Assembly (NCBI RefSeq): GCF_003610465.1
Contig: NZ_RAQI01000003.1
Coordinates: 62,001 to 126,000 of the forward strand
DNA from: Xenorhabdus ehlersii
Lineage (GTDB): Bacteria; Pseudomonadota; Gammaproteobacteria; Enterobacterales; Enterobacteriaceae
DNA: 64,000 bases
Direction of reading: 5' to 3'
In this document: piece by piece, positions 1 to 8,570 of the stretch
Layout: each line of letters begins with the position of its first letter
How positions within the stretch are numbered: position 1 is the first letter of the stretch
Position numbers and translations under genes: made by a program
The notes under the pieces: model-generated
Database searches by the model: none
What the model was told of the DNA's origin: nothing
Seen by the model: only the letters and a program-made list of their open reading frames with translations

Positions 1-958
1 CGAGGGTATGGACAGTTAATTGTTGAACTGTGCCAGTGACGGGAGAGCGTACAACCTCAAGTTCTTCCCGCTCTTGCATTTTCGAAATTTCTTGATGCGT
101 TAACGATAACTGTATTTTTGCCTGTTTTCTTTTCTCAAACCATTCCCGCTCTTTTGTTATTTTAGTGCCTTTTAAGCGCTCTTCCAGACTCTTGTATTTA
201 GTCATCAGAATATCGAGTTCCGATTTTTGTTGAGCGATCAACCTTTCTGTTTCCAGAAATTCTTTTTCTTGTTCCAGATATTCTACCTTGCTGATAACCT
301 GCTTCTGGCTCAAAGTCTTTCTGGCCTGTAAACGCTGGTTGATATTTTCGCGCAGATGAGTCAATGAGTGTATATCGCTATTTCGCGCCTTTTGGGAGGT
401 GAGGTTCTCTTCCATTTCTGCGTGGATACTGGTAATGATTGAGTCAAATTCCTGCTTTTCGTGAGCGTAATGCGTCAGAATTCTTTCCTGTTTATCTGCG
501 GATTGCTGCTGGAAAAGCGGCAGGGATTTGGGATCGTGCTTTTCAAGCAGGGCCTGGTAACGAATTTCCTCTTCCACCAGATAATCGCGTTGCTCGCTCA
601 AACGGGCAATATCCTGATTGACACCGAGCGTATTGAGCGTCAGCAGTGGCGCATCTTTTTCAACATGCTGACCATTTTGGACATGAATGGCAAGCAGTCG
701 GCTTTGCTCATATGCCTGAATAATTTGGGAACGACCAGAAGCTATCAGGCGTCCGGTTGCGGTTGCTTGTACATCCAGTTTCCCCATACAAGCCCATAGC
801 AGAGCAACCAGAACGCTAATGCTTAGGGTTATTGCTGTATAACGAGCGAACGGAGAAGGTGGGCGTTGTGACAATGCCAAGTGTGTCGGTAAAAAATCAT
901 AATGCGGGTTGGCAGTACGTAACTGTTTGATCCCTCTGCGCAAGATAGCCTTAAACAT
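1..958 (-). CDS. rtxD: MARTX type I secretion membrane-fusion (adaptor) protein RtxD, partial
   Basis: HlyD-family periplasmic adaptor that links the inner-membrane ABC transporter RtxB to an outer-membrane TolC-type channel for export of the MARTX toxin. About 319 residues are visible; the C-terminal third lies beyond position 1 of the window. The N-terminus is cytoplasmic and basic, followed by one transmembrane segment (about residues 38-58), then a short beta-barrel/lipoyl part (reading ATGRLIASG) and a long charged coiled-coil hairpin, as in HlyD. The start ATG at 958 overlaps the rtxB stop by 8 bases (ATGTTTAA), implying translational coupling. No frameshift is seen in the visible part. 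In Vibrio the next gene is rtxE, a second ABC protein; it cannot be checked here. Confidence 0.9.
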   Translation of the reverse strand, partial: MFKAILRRGIKQLRTANPHYDFLPTHLALSQRPPSPFARYTAITLSISVLVALLWACMGKLDVQATATGRLIASGRSQIIQAYEQSRLLAIHVQNGQHVEKDAPLLTLNTLGVNQDIARLSEQRDYLVEEEIRYQALLEKHDPKSLPLFQQQSADKQERILTHYAHEKQEFDSIITSIHAEMEENLTSQKARNSDIHSLTHLRENINQRLQARKTLSQKQVISKVEYLEQEKEFLETERLIAQQKSELDILMTKYKSLEERLKGTKITKEREWFEKRKQAKIQLSLTHQEISKMQEREELEVVRSPVTGTVQQLTVHTL

Positions 959-3068
959 GGGCAGGCTCCTCCTGTGTTGTTTCCTGTTTTAGTTCTTGTT
1001 GTAACTGCCAAAGTTTCCGATAGTGTTTGCCTTGTTGCAGAAGCTGTTCATGGCTACCTTGTTCGATGATTTGGCCCTGGTGTAATACAATGATCCGGTC
1101 ACATTGGCGTACCGTGGAGAGCCGATGTGCAATGGTAATGACCGTTCGGCCTTGGGCAATCTCAGCCATGTTAGATTGAATGATGGCTTGTGATTCATCA
1201 TCCAGTGCACTGGTGGCTTCATCAAGGATCAAAATCTTGGGATCTGACAGCAGGGTTCTGGCAATGGCGAGACGCTGTCGCTGCCCGCCTGATAGCGATT
1301 GCCCCCCTTCGGCGATCACCGTGTCATACCCCATCGGTAATTTAAGAATAAAATCATGTGCTCCTGCCCGTTTTGCCGCTTCGATGACCGCAAATAACGG
1401 GGCGTCAGGGCAAGATTGGGACAAATTCTCATACACCGTTTTGTTAAATAGAAAGTTTTCTTGCAGAACGATGCCAATCTGCTGCCTGATGGATTCAATA
1501 TTGAAGTTTTGCAAGGGAACGCCATCCAGCGTGATAGTTCCATTTTCTGGGGTATAAAGCCGTAACAGCAAACGTGCAAGGGTGCTTTTTCCAGAACCAG
1601 AGGTTCCGACAACGCCTACAGTTTCCCCCGCCCGAATATTCAGAGTGAAATGGTTGATAGTGGGGGAGAGATCAGGTTGATAGCGAAAGACGATGTCAGA
1701 GAATGAGATTGCCCCGTGTAAGGCAACCTGTTCATTGCCTGATTGTTGCTCTGTTGGCAGATTCAGCATATCCCCCAGCTTATCAATGGCAATGCGTGAA
1801 CGGATAAATTGCCCCCAGAGTTGCACCAACTTGGCCAGGGGTTGCTGGGTGTGGCTTACCATCATATTGAAGGCGATCAATTGACCAATGGTCATGTGCA
1901 GGGAAAGCACTTCCGAAGCGCCCAACCAGATAATCACCGCACTGGTAACTTTTTGTAGCACCATCACCAGATGACCGGAACGATTGTCCCATTGCTGTAC
2001 ATCATAACTGGTGCTGACCATCTTTTCAGTCTGACTATCCCAGCGGCGAATAAAGCGGGGTTCAGCGGCGAGGCTTTTTAGTGTCTCGGCACCTGCAACG
2101 GTTTCAGTCAGGAAAGAGGTATTCATTGCAGCATGAGTGAACTGTTTTTCCACCGCTTTTTCAATTTTCGGTGTTACCCACCAGGCCAGCAGGGCATAGC
2201 AGGGTAGGGTAAGCAGGAAAATCAGGGTCAACATACCGGACAATAGGCTCATGACATAAATAAATACGAACATGAACAAAACGTCGATACACAAGGTGAA
2301 CATAGAGCCGGTTAAAAACTCTCGAACCGTTTCCAGTTCCCGTACTCGTGTGACAATCGCGCCTACTTGACGGGATTTAAAAAATAGCAATGGCAGGCCA
2401 AACAGGTGCTTAACCAGTTTCAGGCCAAGTTTTATATCAATCCGGTTGGCGGTGTGGGCATACTGGTATTCACGTAATCCCCGCAGAATAATTTCAACCA
2501 ATCCAGCCGCCACCAGCCCAAAAATCAGCACATCCAATGTGGAAAGCGTCTGGTGTACAAGAACCTTGTCCATGACAACTTGCACGACCAAAGGAGAAAT
2601 AAGTGCCAGGATTTGTAGAACGAAGGAGAACAGGAGGATCTCCGTAAGGTTCTTCTTTTGCCTGACAAATTCAGGAATAAACCAGCGAATATTAAATTGG
2701 TTGCTTTTTTGTTTTATTTTTATCCACCTGCCACTCCATAGATTGATAAATTCTTCTTTACCTAATATCTCAGGCGTTTCTTGGTGGGGTTTTTGGATTA
2801 GTACTCGTTGCTCATCATATTTTGCCAGAATAAAGGGTTGTCCATCATTGTTAAACAAAATGGCTGGTAGTGATATGTTACCTAACTTCTTATTTCTAGA
2901 GTGTTTGTTTTTAATACTAATATTACATTCTTTTTGCAGCTTGTTTAGAGTAGAAATATAATCATCACCATCATTTAAGTTTTTATTTGATGTGGTTACA
3001 TGATCCCTATTAGATATCATTATTATTAAATTAATTAATGATATTATTGTTTTTTCTATTTCATTCAT
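951..3068 (-). CDS. rtxB: MARTX type I secretion ABC transporter RtxB
   Basis: HlyB-type inner-membrane ABC exporter, 705 residues. The first roughly 130 residues form a C39-peptidase-like domain without the catalytic cysteine, the form that recognises RTX substrates rather than cutting leader peptides. Then comes a six-helix membrane domain (about 145-420) and a nucleotide-binding domain with Walker A GTSGSGKST, signature LSGGQRQRLAIAR, Walker B ILILDEATSAL and the H-loop IAHRLST. It is the first gene of the rtxB-rtxD operon, divergent from rtxHCA as in Vibrio cholerae. The start at 3068 has no clear Shine-Dalgarno sequence, and the first 17 residues are rich in Ile/Asn, so a start at the internal Met17 is possible. 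Confidence 0.93.
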   Translation of the reverse strand: MNEIEKTIISLINLIIMISNRDHVTTSNKNLNDGDDYISTLNKLQKECNISIKNKHSRNKKLGNISLPAILFNNDGQPFILAKYDEQRVLIQKPHQETPEILGKEEFINLWSGRWIKIKQKSNQFNIRWFIPEFVRQKKNLTEILLFSFVLQILALISPLVVQVVMDKVLVHQTLSTLDVLIFGLVAAGLVEIILRGLREYQYAHTANRIDIKLGLKLVKHLFGLPLLFFKSRQVGAIVTRVRELETVREFLTGSMFTLCIDVLFMFVFIYVMSLLSGMLTLIFLLTLPCYALLAWWVTPKIEKAVEKQFTHAAMNTSFLTETVAGAETLKSLAAEPRFIRRWDSQTEKMVSTSYDVQQWDNRSGHLVMVLQKVTSAVIIWLGASEVLSLHMTIGQLIAFNMMVSHTQQPLAKLVQLWGQFIRSRIAIDKLGDMLNLPTEQQSGNEQVALHGAISFSDIVFRYQPDLSPTINHFTLNIRAGETVGVVGTSGSGKSTLARLLLRLYTPENGTITLDGVPLQNFNIESIRQQIGIVLQENFLFNKTVYENLSQSCPDAPLFAVIEAAKRAGAHDFILKLPMGYDTVIAEGGQSLSGGQRQRLAIARTLLSDPKILILDEATSALDDESQAIIQSNMAEIAQGRTVITIAHRLSTVRQCDRIIVLHQGQIIEQGSHEQLLQQGKHYRKLWQLQQELKQETTQEEPAHV

Positions 3069-3597
3069 TAAATTAAATCTATTTTAAATAAAAAATCACA
3101 TTTTTGATGTAAAGAGATAACCTGAAAAATAATAAGGCATAATATTTATTAAATAATCTTAACAAAATCTCTTGAAAGATATTATCTGCTCTCAAAGAAC
3201 CCATGAATGTCGGTAATTGGGACAAAATGTAGAGCCTAAACAGGCATTTTACTATTTATATGTTGATCTTAGCCGATAAATAGATATATCTTTATCCAAC
3301 GTTATCGGTAAACCCTGGTTGGTAACTCATTATCAGTATACCATTTGGATTATAGAACATACTTAAGTTGGCTTATACTTTACTTGCTATTTTGTATTTT
3401 GGATAGTTCTTTCAAAAAGATAGTTATTTCAAGATAATAGCTATTGAAAAATAAGGAAAATATAACTTACTTTAGCTTACTTAGATAACCGTAGCAATCA
3501 GGTTTAATCATAAATGAAACCATAATGCATATGGATTCATTTATGATTTAATCATTTTAATTTAATGTGTTTTTAACATTAAATTAATATTTATTTA
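3069..3597. promoter_or_regulatory. Divergent rtxBD / rtxHCA intergenic control region
   Basis: This is a 529-base AT-rich gap between two divergently transcribed operons, so it must carry both promoters. I see no gene in it. It contains the 13-bp inverted repeat listed separately and a weaker nested palindrome around 3273-3308 (CCGATAA ... TTATCGG with GATATATC between). No specific regulator site could be assigned. Confidence 0.6.
3506..3548. repeat. Perfect 13-bp inverted repeat upstream of rtxH
   Basis: AATCATAAATGAA at 3506-3518 is matched by its exact complement TTCATTTATGATT at 3536-3548, with a 17-base spacer. It sits 50-90 bases before the rtxH start. It could be an operator or a leader hairpin; there is no T-run to make it a terminator. 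Confidence 0.55.
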
Positions 3598-3960
3598 ATG
3601 GATAATGCTATGTCTGAAAAATTTGTTCAAACCATCTCAAGCGTTAATTATAACAAAGGCGTATTCTCTCTCTATTTTGTAGGCCAGGAATCGAATCGAA
3701 TGGCGAATGGTATGCTGGCGGAAAATGATCAGGAATTACAATTAAAACAAGTGATCCATATGCCTGCTTCTGGTTTTATGTATATGGTTTCTATGGTTAA
3801 AAGTATGCTTGAAGATCCAAGAATGGAAGCCGAAATCAATAAACTGATTGCCGCTGGCTTTTTACCTATGCCTGAGATCAATGAAAGCGAAAAATCTGTT
3901 GAAGCAGAAGCCGCTGAACCTAAAAAACGTTCAACACGCAATTCTGAAACAGCAAAATAG
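3598..3960 (+). CDS. rtxH: RtxH-like conserved protein of the MARTX operon
   Basis: Small protein of 120 residues (or 116 if translation starts at the second ATG at 3610, which is better spaced from GGAT at 3600). It sits directly before rtxC, the place taken by rtxH (VC1449) in the V. cholerae rtxHCA operon, and has the same size class and a similar beginning (MSEKFVQT). The middle contains a Met-rich stretch (MPASGFMYMVSMVKSML); the tail is acidic, then basic. There is no signal peptide or membrane segment. Its function is not established to my knowledge; the name rests on position and remembered similarity. Confidence 0.75.
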   Translation: MDNAMSEKFVQTISSVNYNKGVFSLYFVGQESNRMANGMLAENDQELQLKQVIHMPASGFMYMVSMVKSMLEDPRMEAEINKLIAAGFLPMPEINESEKSVEAEAAEPKKRSTRNSETAK

Positions 3961-3993
3961 TATCAGTAAAATTCTATCAGGCGTTGCTAACCT

Positions 3994-4455
3994 ATGATGA
4001 TTACACATCAACCAGCAACACTGAGTGCGAATGAAATACAGGCAATGATTGGTGGGGTGATGTTGCTTTGTCAGCACTCCCCCTTGCACCGACGTTATTT
4101 AGTTGCTGAATGGCAACAACGTATCTTGCCATCATTCCAGCTTAATCAGTTTTGCTATTACGAAGATGAACATCAACGCCCAGTTGCTTTTTGTAATTGG
4201 GCTTTTTTGTCTGACAGCAGTCGGGATGCAATTCTTTCCGGTGAGCGGGAAATTGTGCGGGAAGATTGGCGTTCCGGCCAGCATATCTTTTTTCCAGAAA
4301 TGATTGCGCCTTTCGGACATGCGCGTGACATTGCCTGCGATCTGCGTCGGCGTGTCTTTGCCGCATGGAAAGGGCAAAAAGCCTGCACAGTCAGGGGAAC
4401 TCTGGATGTTCCAAATAACCGCTGTATCCGTCGGGTACAGTGGTTCACTGTTTAA
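3994..4455 (+). CDS. rtxC: RTX toxin lysine acyltransferase RtxC
   Basis: HlyC-family acyltransferase, 153 residues, which in this family transfers a fatty acyl chain from acyl-ACP to internal lysines of the RTX protoxin in the cytoplasm. The conserved catalytic-histidine motif is visible as HSPLHRRY (about residues 28-35), followed by the family pattern with FCNWAFLS and EMIAPFGHARD. In classical HlyC the latter motif reads APFGD, so the Asp is His here; I recall this as usual for MARTX-type RtxC but cannot verify it. The gene lies between rtxH and rtxA, 29 bases before the rtxA start. The first of two adjacent ATGs is taken as start; the ribosome site is weak, suggesting coupling to rtxH. 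Confidence 0.88.
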   Translation: MMITHQPATLSANEIQAMIGGVMLLCQHSPLHRRYLVAEWQQRILPSFQLNQFCYYEDEHQRPVAFCNWAFLSDSSRDAILSGEREIVREDWRSGQHIFFPEMIAPFGHARDIACDLRRRVFAAWKGQKACTVRGTLDVPNNRCIRRVQWFTV

Positions 4456-4484
4456 TTTTTTTTACCCAATATCAGGATTATTTT

Positions 4485-5378
4485 ATGGGAAAGTCATCTA
4501 GCCGCAGTGCGGAATACTTCTTTACTGAGAGATACGAAGATGATGATGATGGAAACACAATACATGCCTTCGGTGTCGGTATTAATGGTGTCATTAATGC
4601 TTATGGTGGAAATGACAACATAGTTGTCGGTTCTATTAATGTGACAGTCAATACCACGTGGGGCGATGACACTATTTCGGGAGCGACTGGCTATCTGAAA
4701 GTCAATGACACGACTGGCAATCTGACAGTGAAAGGGGGTTCTGGTTTCACTTCAATCAACAAGACACAGAGTGGGCTAATCAGATTTGAGGGCGCCGCTG
4801 GTGGAGTGAAAATCAATCATACCGGAGACAAGAGTGGCATCTCTTATTCTGGCGCTGCTGGATATAATAGTATCACCCGTAAGGGCTTACAGGGTGATAT
4901 TAGCTTCAAGGGAGCTGGTGCATACAACGAATTCTGGCATGAAACTAATCAGGGAAATTTCTATTTCGCTGGAGCTGGTGGCGCAAACAAGATCGATCGT
5001 ACCTGGTTTAACCGTTATCAGGGTTCACGTGGTGATTTGACATTCAAGGGTGCCGGAGCTGCAAATATCATTAGCTCCGGAGTTGAGAATGGCAACATTG
5101 ATTTTGAGGGGGCGGGAGCAGCCAATAATATTGTCCGTAAAGGTAAAATTGGCGACATCACATTACGTGGTGCAGGCGCATCTAACCGTGTTGAACGTAT
5201 TCGTCAGGTGGATGACGTCTACTCTGAAACCCAAGGAGATATCCGGTTTGAGGGGGGGGTGGATACAATAGCCTCTATTCCGATGTTGCACACGGTAATA
5301 TCTATTTTACGGGTGTCGGCGCTTATAACGAAATTACCCGTAAAGGAACAGCCAATGATTTCAATAGCGAAGGGATAG
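4485..5378 (+). CDS. rtxA: MARTX toxin RtxA, N-terminal open frame cut off by frameshift
   Basis: This is the 5' end of the giant toxin gene. The start at ATG 4485 gives the typical MARTX beginning (MGKSSSRSAEYFF) and has AGGA about 10 bases upstream; the in-frame ATG at 4440 overlaps rtxC and is not likely. Residues from about 78 on form glycine-rich A repeats (pattern F-x-G-x-G-x-x-N, for example FKGAGAYN, FEGAGAAN). The frame is correct up to the G run at 5252-5259; after it about 40 out-of-frame residues lead to the stop at 5378, while the correct reading continues in the frame of the next entry. If the sequence is right, only a short secretion-incompetent fragment would be made from this start. 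Confidence 0.85.
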   Translation: MGKSSSRSAEYFFTERYEDDDDGNTIHAFGVGINGVINAYGGNDNIVVGSINVTVNTTWGDDTISGATGYLKVNDTTGNLTVKGGSGFTSINKTQSGLIRFEGAAGGVKINHTGDKSGISYSGAAGYNSITRKGLQGDISFKGAGAYNEFWHETNQGNFYFAGAGGANKIDRTWFNRYQGSRGDLTFKGAGAANIISSGVENGNIDFEGAGAANNIVRKGKIGDITLRGAGASNRVERIRQVDDVYSETQGDIRFEGGVDTIASIPMLHTVISILRVSALITKLPVKEQPMISIAKG

Positions 5379-8300
5379 AATACGCTAAAGCGGAAGAGGT
5401 TGTGCTGACAACCGCAACCATGAGTGGTTCATGGATTGGCAACTCCCATCAGGTGGCAGGGTTTAAATCGACGCGGGAGTTGAATACTTACCTGTTTGCG
5501 TTTGAAGATGGGACTTACACTAAAATCAACAAGGTTCAGCTCCGTAATGATCCCGAAACGGGCAAGCTGAGATACGTTTCGACCGCCTGGTATAAAGAAG
5601 GAAAGCATCTTAAGGGGTTGGAAAAACAAGATATCTCAAGGCGAGGGGGATTTAATTCAGTCGGTGAAGACGGCGCATACACGTTGTCAAACCTGACTGT
5701 TGAGCAGCGGAAACAGGTAACGGTTTATGCGGTTGAGAAAAAACTGACGGAAAACCAATGGGTGAATTATGGCAATGGTGTCCAGATCGACGCGGCAGAT
5801 ATCACTTTATCTGATGCCAAAATGGGGGGTTATGCTATTTACCGCGATGGAACCACCGTTGATGTAAAAGCTGTCAAATCCAACCGGATGCCAAACACCT
5901 ATATTTATGGTAAGCAACTTGGCAAACATACCAAGGTTGTGGTGGTTGAGCTAAGGAACGACCCAAAAACAGGAATGCTGCAATATCTTGCTCGTCCCTT
6001 ATATAAAGAAGGCTACCATACAGCAAATTTGGCGAACGAAAATATCTCCCCCGCCAATGGCTACCAATATATGGGAACCGGCAGCTACTCGCTAAGTGAT
6101 CTTCATTACAGTGTTAATGCTGTGCGCACAAATTCCAGTCGTGTGCCTGATATGCATGAATATAGCGATCTGGAGCTGTTCAAATCGGCAACTGGCAATG
6201 GTGACAGTTCTGGGGATATTCATTATGCCGGTGCGGGTGGTGGTAACATCATTAAATCTAACGTTACCCGTGGTAATGTCAGCTTTAAAGGTGCAGGCAT
6301 TGCGAATGTGATTGAACATAGCTCTGAGTTTGGTAACACCGAATTCGATGGTGGTGGTGGGGCAAACGTCATCATCAAAAAAGGCAAAGAAGGTAACCTG
6401 AATTTCAATGGTGCTGGCATTGCCAACGTATTGCTGCACCAAAGCCAGCACGGTGATATGAATGTCAATGCGGGTGGGGCAGCAAACGTATTGGTTCGCG
6501 TTGGGGATGGCCGCTATCTTGCTCACCTTCTGGCTGTTGGCAATATCTCCATTCATAAAGGCAATGGCAACAGCCGTATCTCAATGGGTGGTGGTTTTAA
6601 TACCCATACCCAAATCGGTCATGGTAATGCTTTCTGGACTGGTGTTGGTGGTGCTAATGTCCTGACCCAAATGGGGAACGGTGACGTTTCATCAATACTG
6701 GTTGGTGGCGCCAATGTTCTGACCAAAGTGGGTAAAGGCGATTTGCAGTCAGCCATGTTTGGCGGTGCCAATATAATTACCCACATTGATAATCATGATG
6801 CTTCTTATTCCGGCTCTTCAAATACATCAGCAATTGCGCTGGGCGGTGCCAACATTCTGACTAAAAAGGGCAAGGGTGATGTACAGGCTCTCATGGGCGG
6901 TGGCGGCAATGTCCTGACACATATTGGTGATGGTAAAACCACCGGTATTATGCTGGGCGGCGCGAATATCCTGACCAAAGTCGGCAATGGTGATACTACA
7001 GGTATTATGTTAGGTCTCGGTAACGTTTTGACTCATGTTGGTGATGGGCAAACGTTAGGCATTATGGGGGCAGTAGGCAACATCTTCACCAAAGTGGGTG
7101 ATGGCACAACCATTGCGGCTATGATTGGTGCTGGCAATATTTTCACCCATGTCGGAGAAGGAAATGCCTGGGCGCTGATGGGGGGGAAGGGCAATATCTT
7201 CACGAAAGTTGGCAATGGTGATGCACTGGCACTGATGCTGGCATTGGGTAACGTCTACACGCATATTGGCGATGGTATGAGCGTTGCCCTGATGATCGCC
7301 AAAGGCAATATTGCGACCAAAGTCGGCAATGGTGATGCGCTGTCAGCCATGATTGGCAAAGGCAATGTCTTTACCCAGATTGGTGATGGTTCCACTTTCG
7401 CAGCCATGATTGGTGGGGCAAACGTGTTGACCAAAGTGGGTGATGATCTGACAGCGGCACTGATGGTGGGTGAAGCCAACATTTATACCCATGTCGGAAA
7501 CGGCACCAGCATTGGTTTGTTTGCAGGTAAAGCCAACATCATGACGAAAGTGGGTGATGGCACAACATTGTCTGCCATGTTTGGCGAAGCCAATATTATG
7601 ACCCATGTCGGTGATGGCTTGACCGGTGTATTGGCATTAGGCAAAGCCAATATTGTGACAAAAGTTGGCAATGATTTCATGGGCGTTGTGGCAGCTTCCG
7701 AAGCTAACGTGGTGACTCATGTTAATAATGAAGGCAATAGCACCACGGCAGCCTTGTTAGCGGGTAAAGGCAATATTCTGACCAAAGTGGGTGATGGAAC
7801 CGCGGTCGGCCTGTTGATTTCTAAAGTCGGCAATATCATGACCCATGTTGGTGACGGCACGACGGTCGGGTTTGCGAAAGGTGAAGGCAACATTATCACC
7901 AAAGTGGGTGATGGGTTGGGCATCAATGCCGCCTGGGGCAAAGCCAATATTTTAACCCATGTTGGTGATGGTGATCGCTATAACCTCGCCAAAGGTGATG
8001 CGAATATCATTACCAAAGTTGGCGATGGTCAGGAAGTTAGTGTTGTTCAAGGGCAAGCCAATATTTTAACCCACGTTGGCAATGGTGATGACTATACCGG
8101 CGCCTGGGGTAAGGCTAACGTAATGACCAAAGTCGGCGATGGTCGCAATGTTGTGCTCACCAAGGGCGAAGCCAATATCGTGACTCAGATTGGTGATGGC
8201 GATAGTTTCAACGCGTTATGGAGCCAGGGCAATGTTGTCACCAAAGTGGGTGATGGCATACAAGTGACCGCTGCCAAAGGTAAGGGCAATATCACAACCA

Positions 8301-8570
8301 CGGTGGGTAATGGCCTTAGCGTGACTGCGGCTCATGGCGACCTGAATATCAATACCAAAGTCGGTGATGGTGTTTCCGTCAATGTGGCTTGGGGTAAATT
8401 CAACGTCAATACTCGTGTGGGTGACGGCCTGAATGTTTCAGTTATGAAAGGCAAGGGCAATGCCAATATCCGTGTGGGTGATGGCCTGAATATCAATGCT
8501 TCTTATGCCCGTAACAACGTGGCAATTCAGGTGGGTAATGGTGATTTCTATAGCCTTGCGGTGGCGGAAA
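4720..8570 (+). repeat. rtxA: MARTX N-terminal A and B glycine-rich repeats
   Basis: Type A repeats (F-x-G-x-G-x-x-N) occupy roughly 4720-6590 with a non-repeat insert at 5400-6200. From about 6600 to 8570 come B repeats of about 20 residues alternating xANILTKVGDG and xGNVLTHVGDG forms, dozens of copies. These are protein repeats with diverged codons. In this toxin family they are needed for delivery across the host plasma membrane. Confidence 0.9.
5252..5259 (+). other. rtxA: Frameshift site: run of eight G in rtxA
   Basis: The run is eight G. With nine G the text would read F-E-G-G-G-G-Y-N, matching the length and pattern of the neighbouring repeats (F-x-G-x-G-x-Y/x-N), and then continue without a stop to 18574. 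In the downstream frame a TGA lies at 5249-5251, so the switch must happen inside the run. It is a single-base contraction, a sequencing error or a slippage switch; the sequence alone cannot decide. Confidence 0.85.

Noticed and set aside
6092..6556. Long reverse-strand open frames inside rtxA (many, 60-150 codons)
   Set aside because: They mirror the repeat-rich coding strand of rtxA; composition is that of antisense translations and no ribosome sites support them.
6600..8570. Evenly spaced DNA repeats that could look like a CRISPR array
   Set aside because: The roughly 60-base period comes from the 20-residue MARTX B repeats in an open frame; repeats are diverged and there are no unique spacers.
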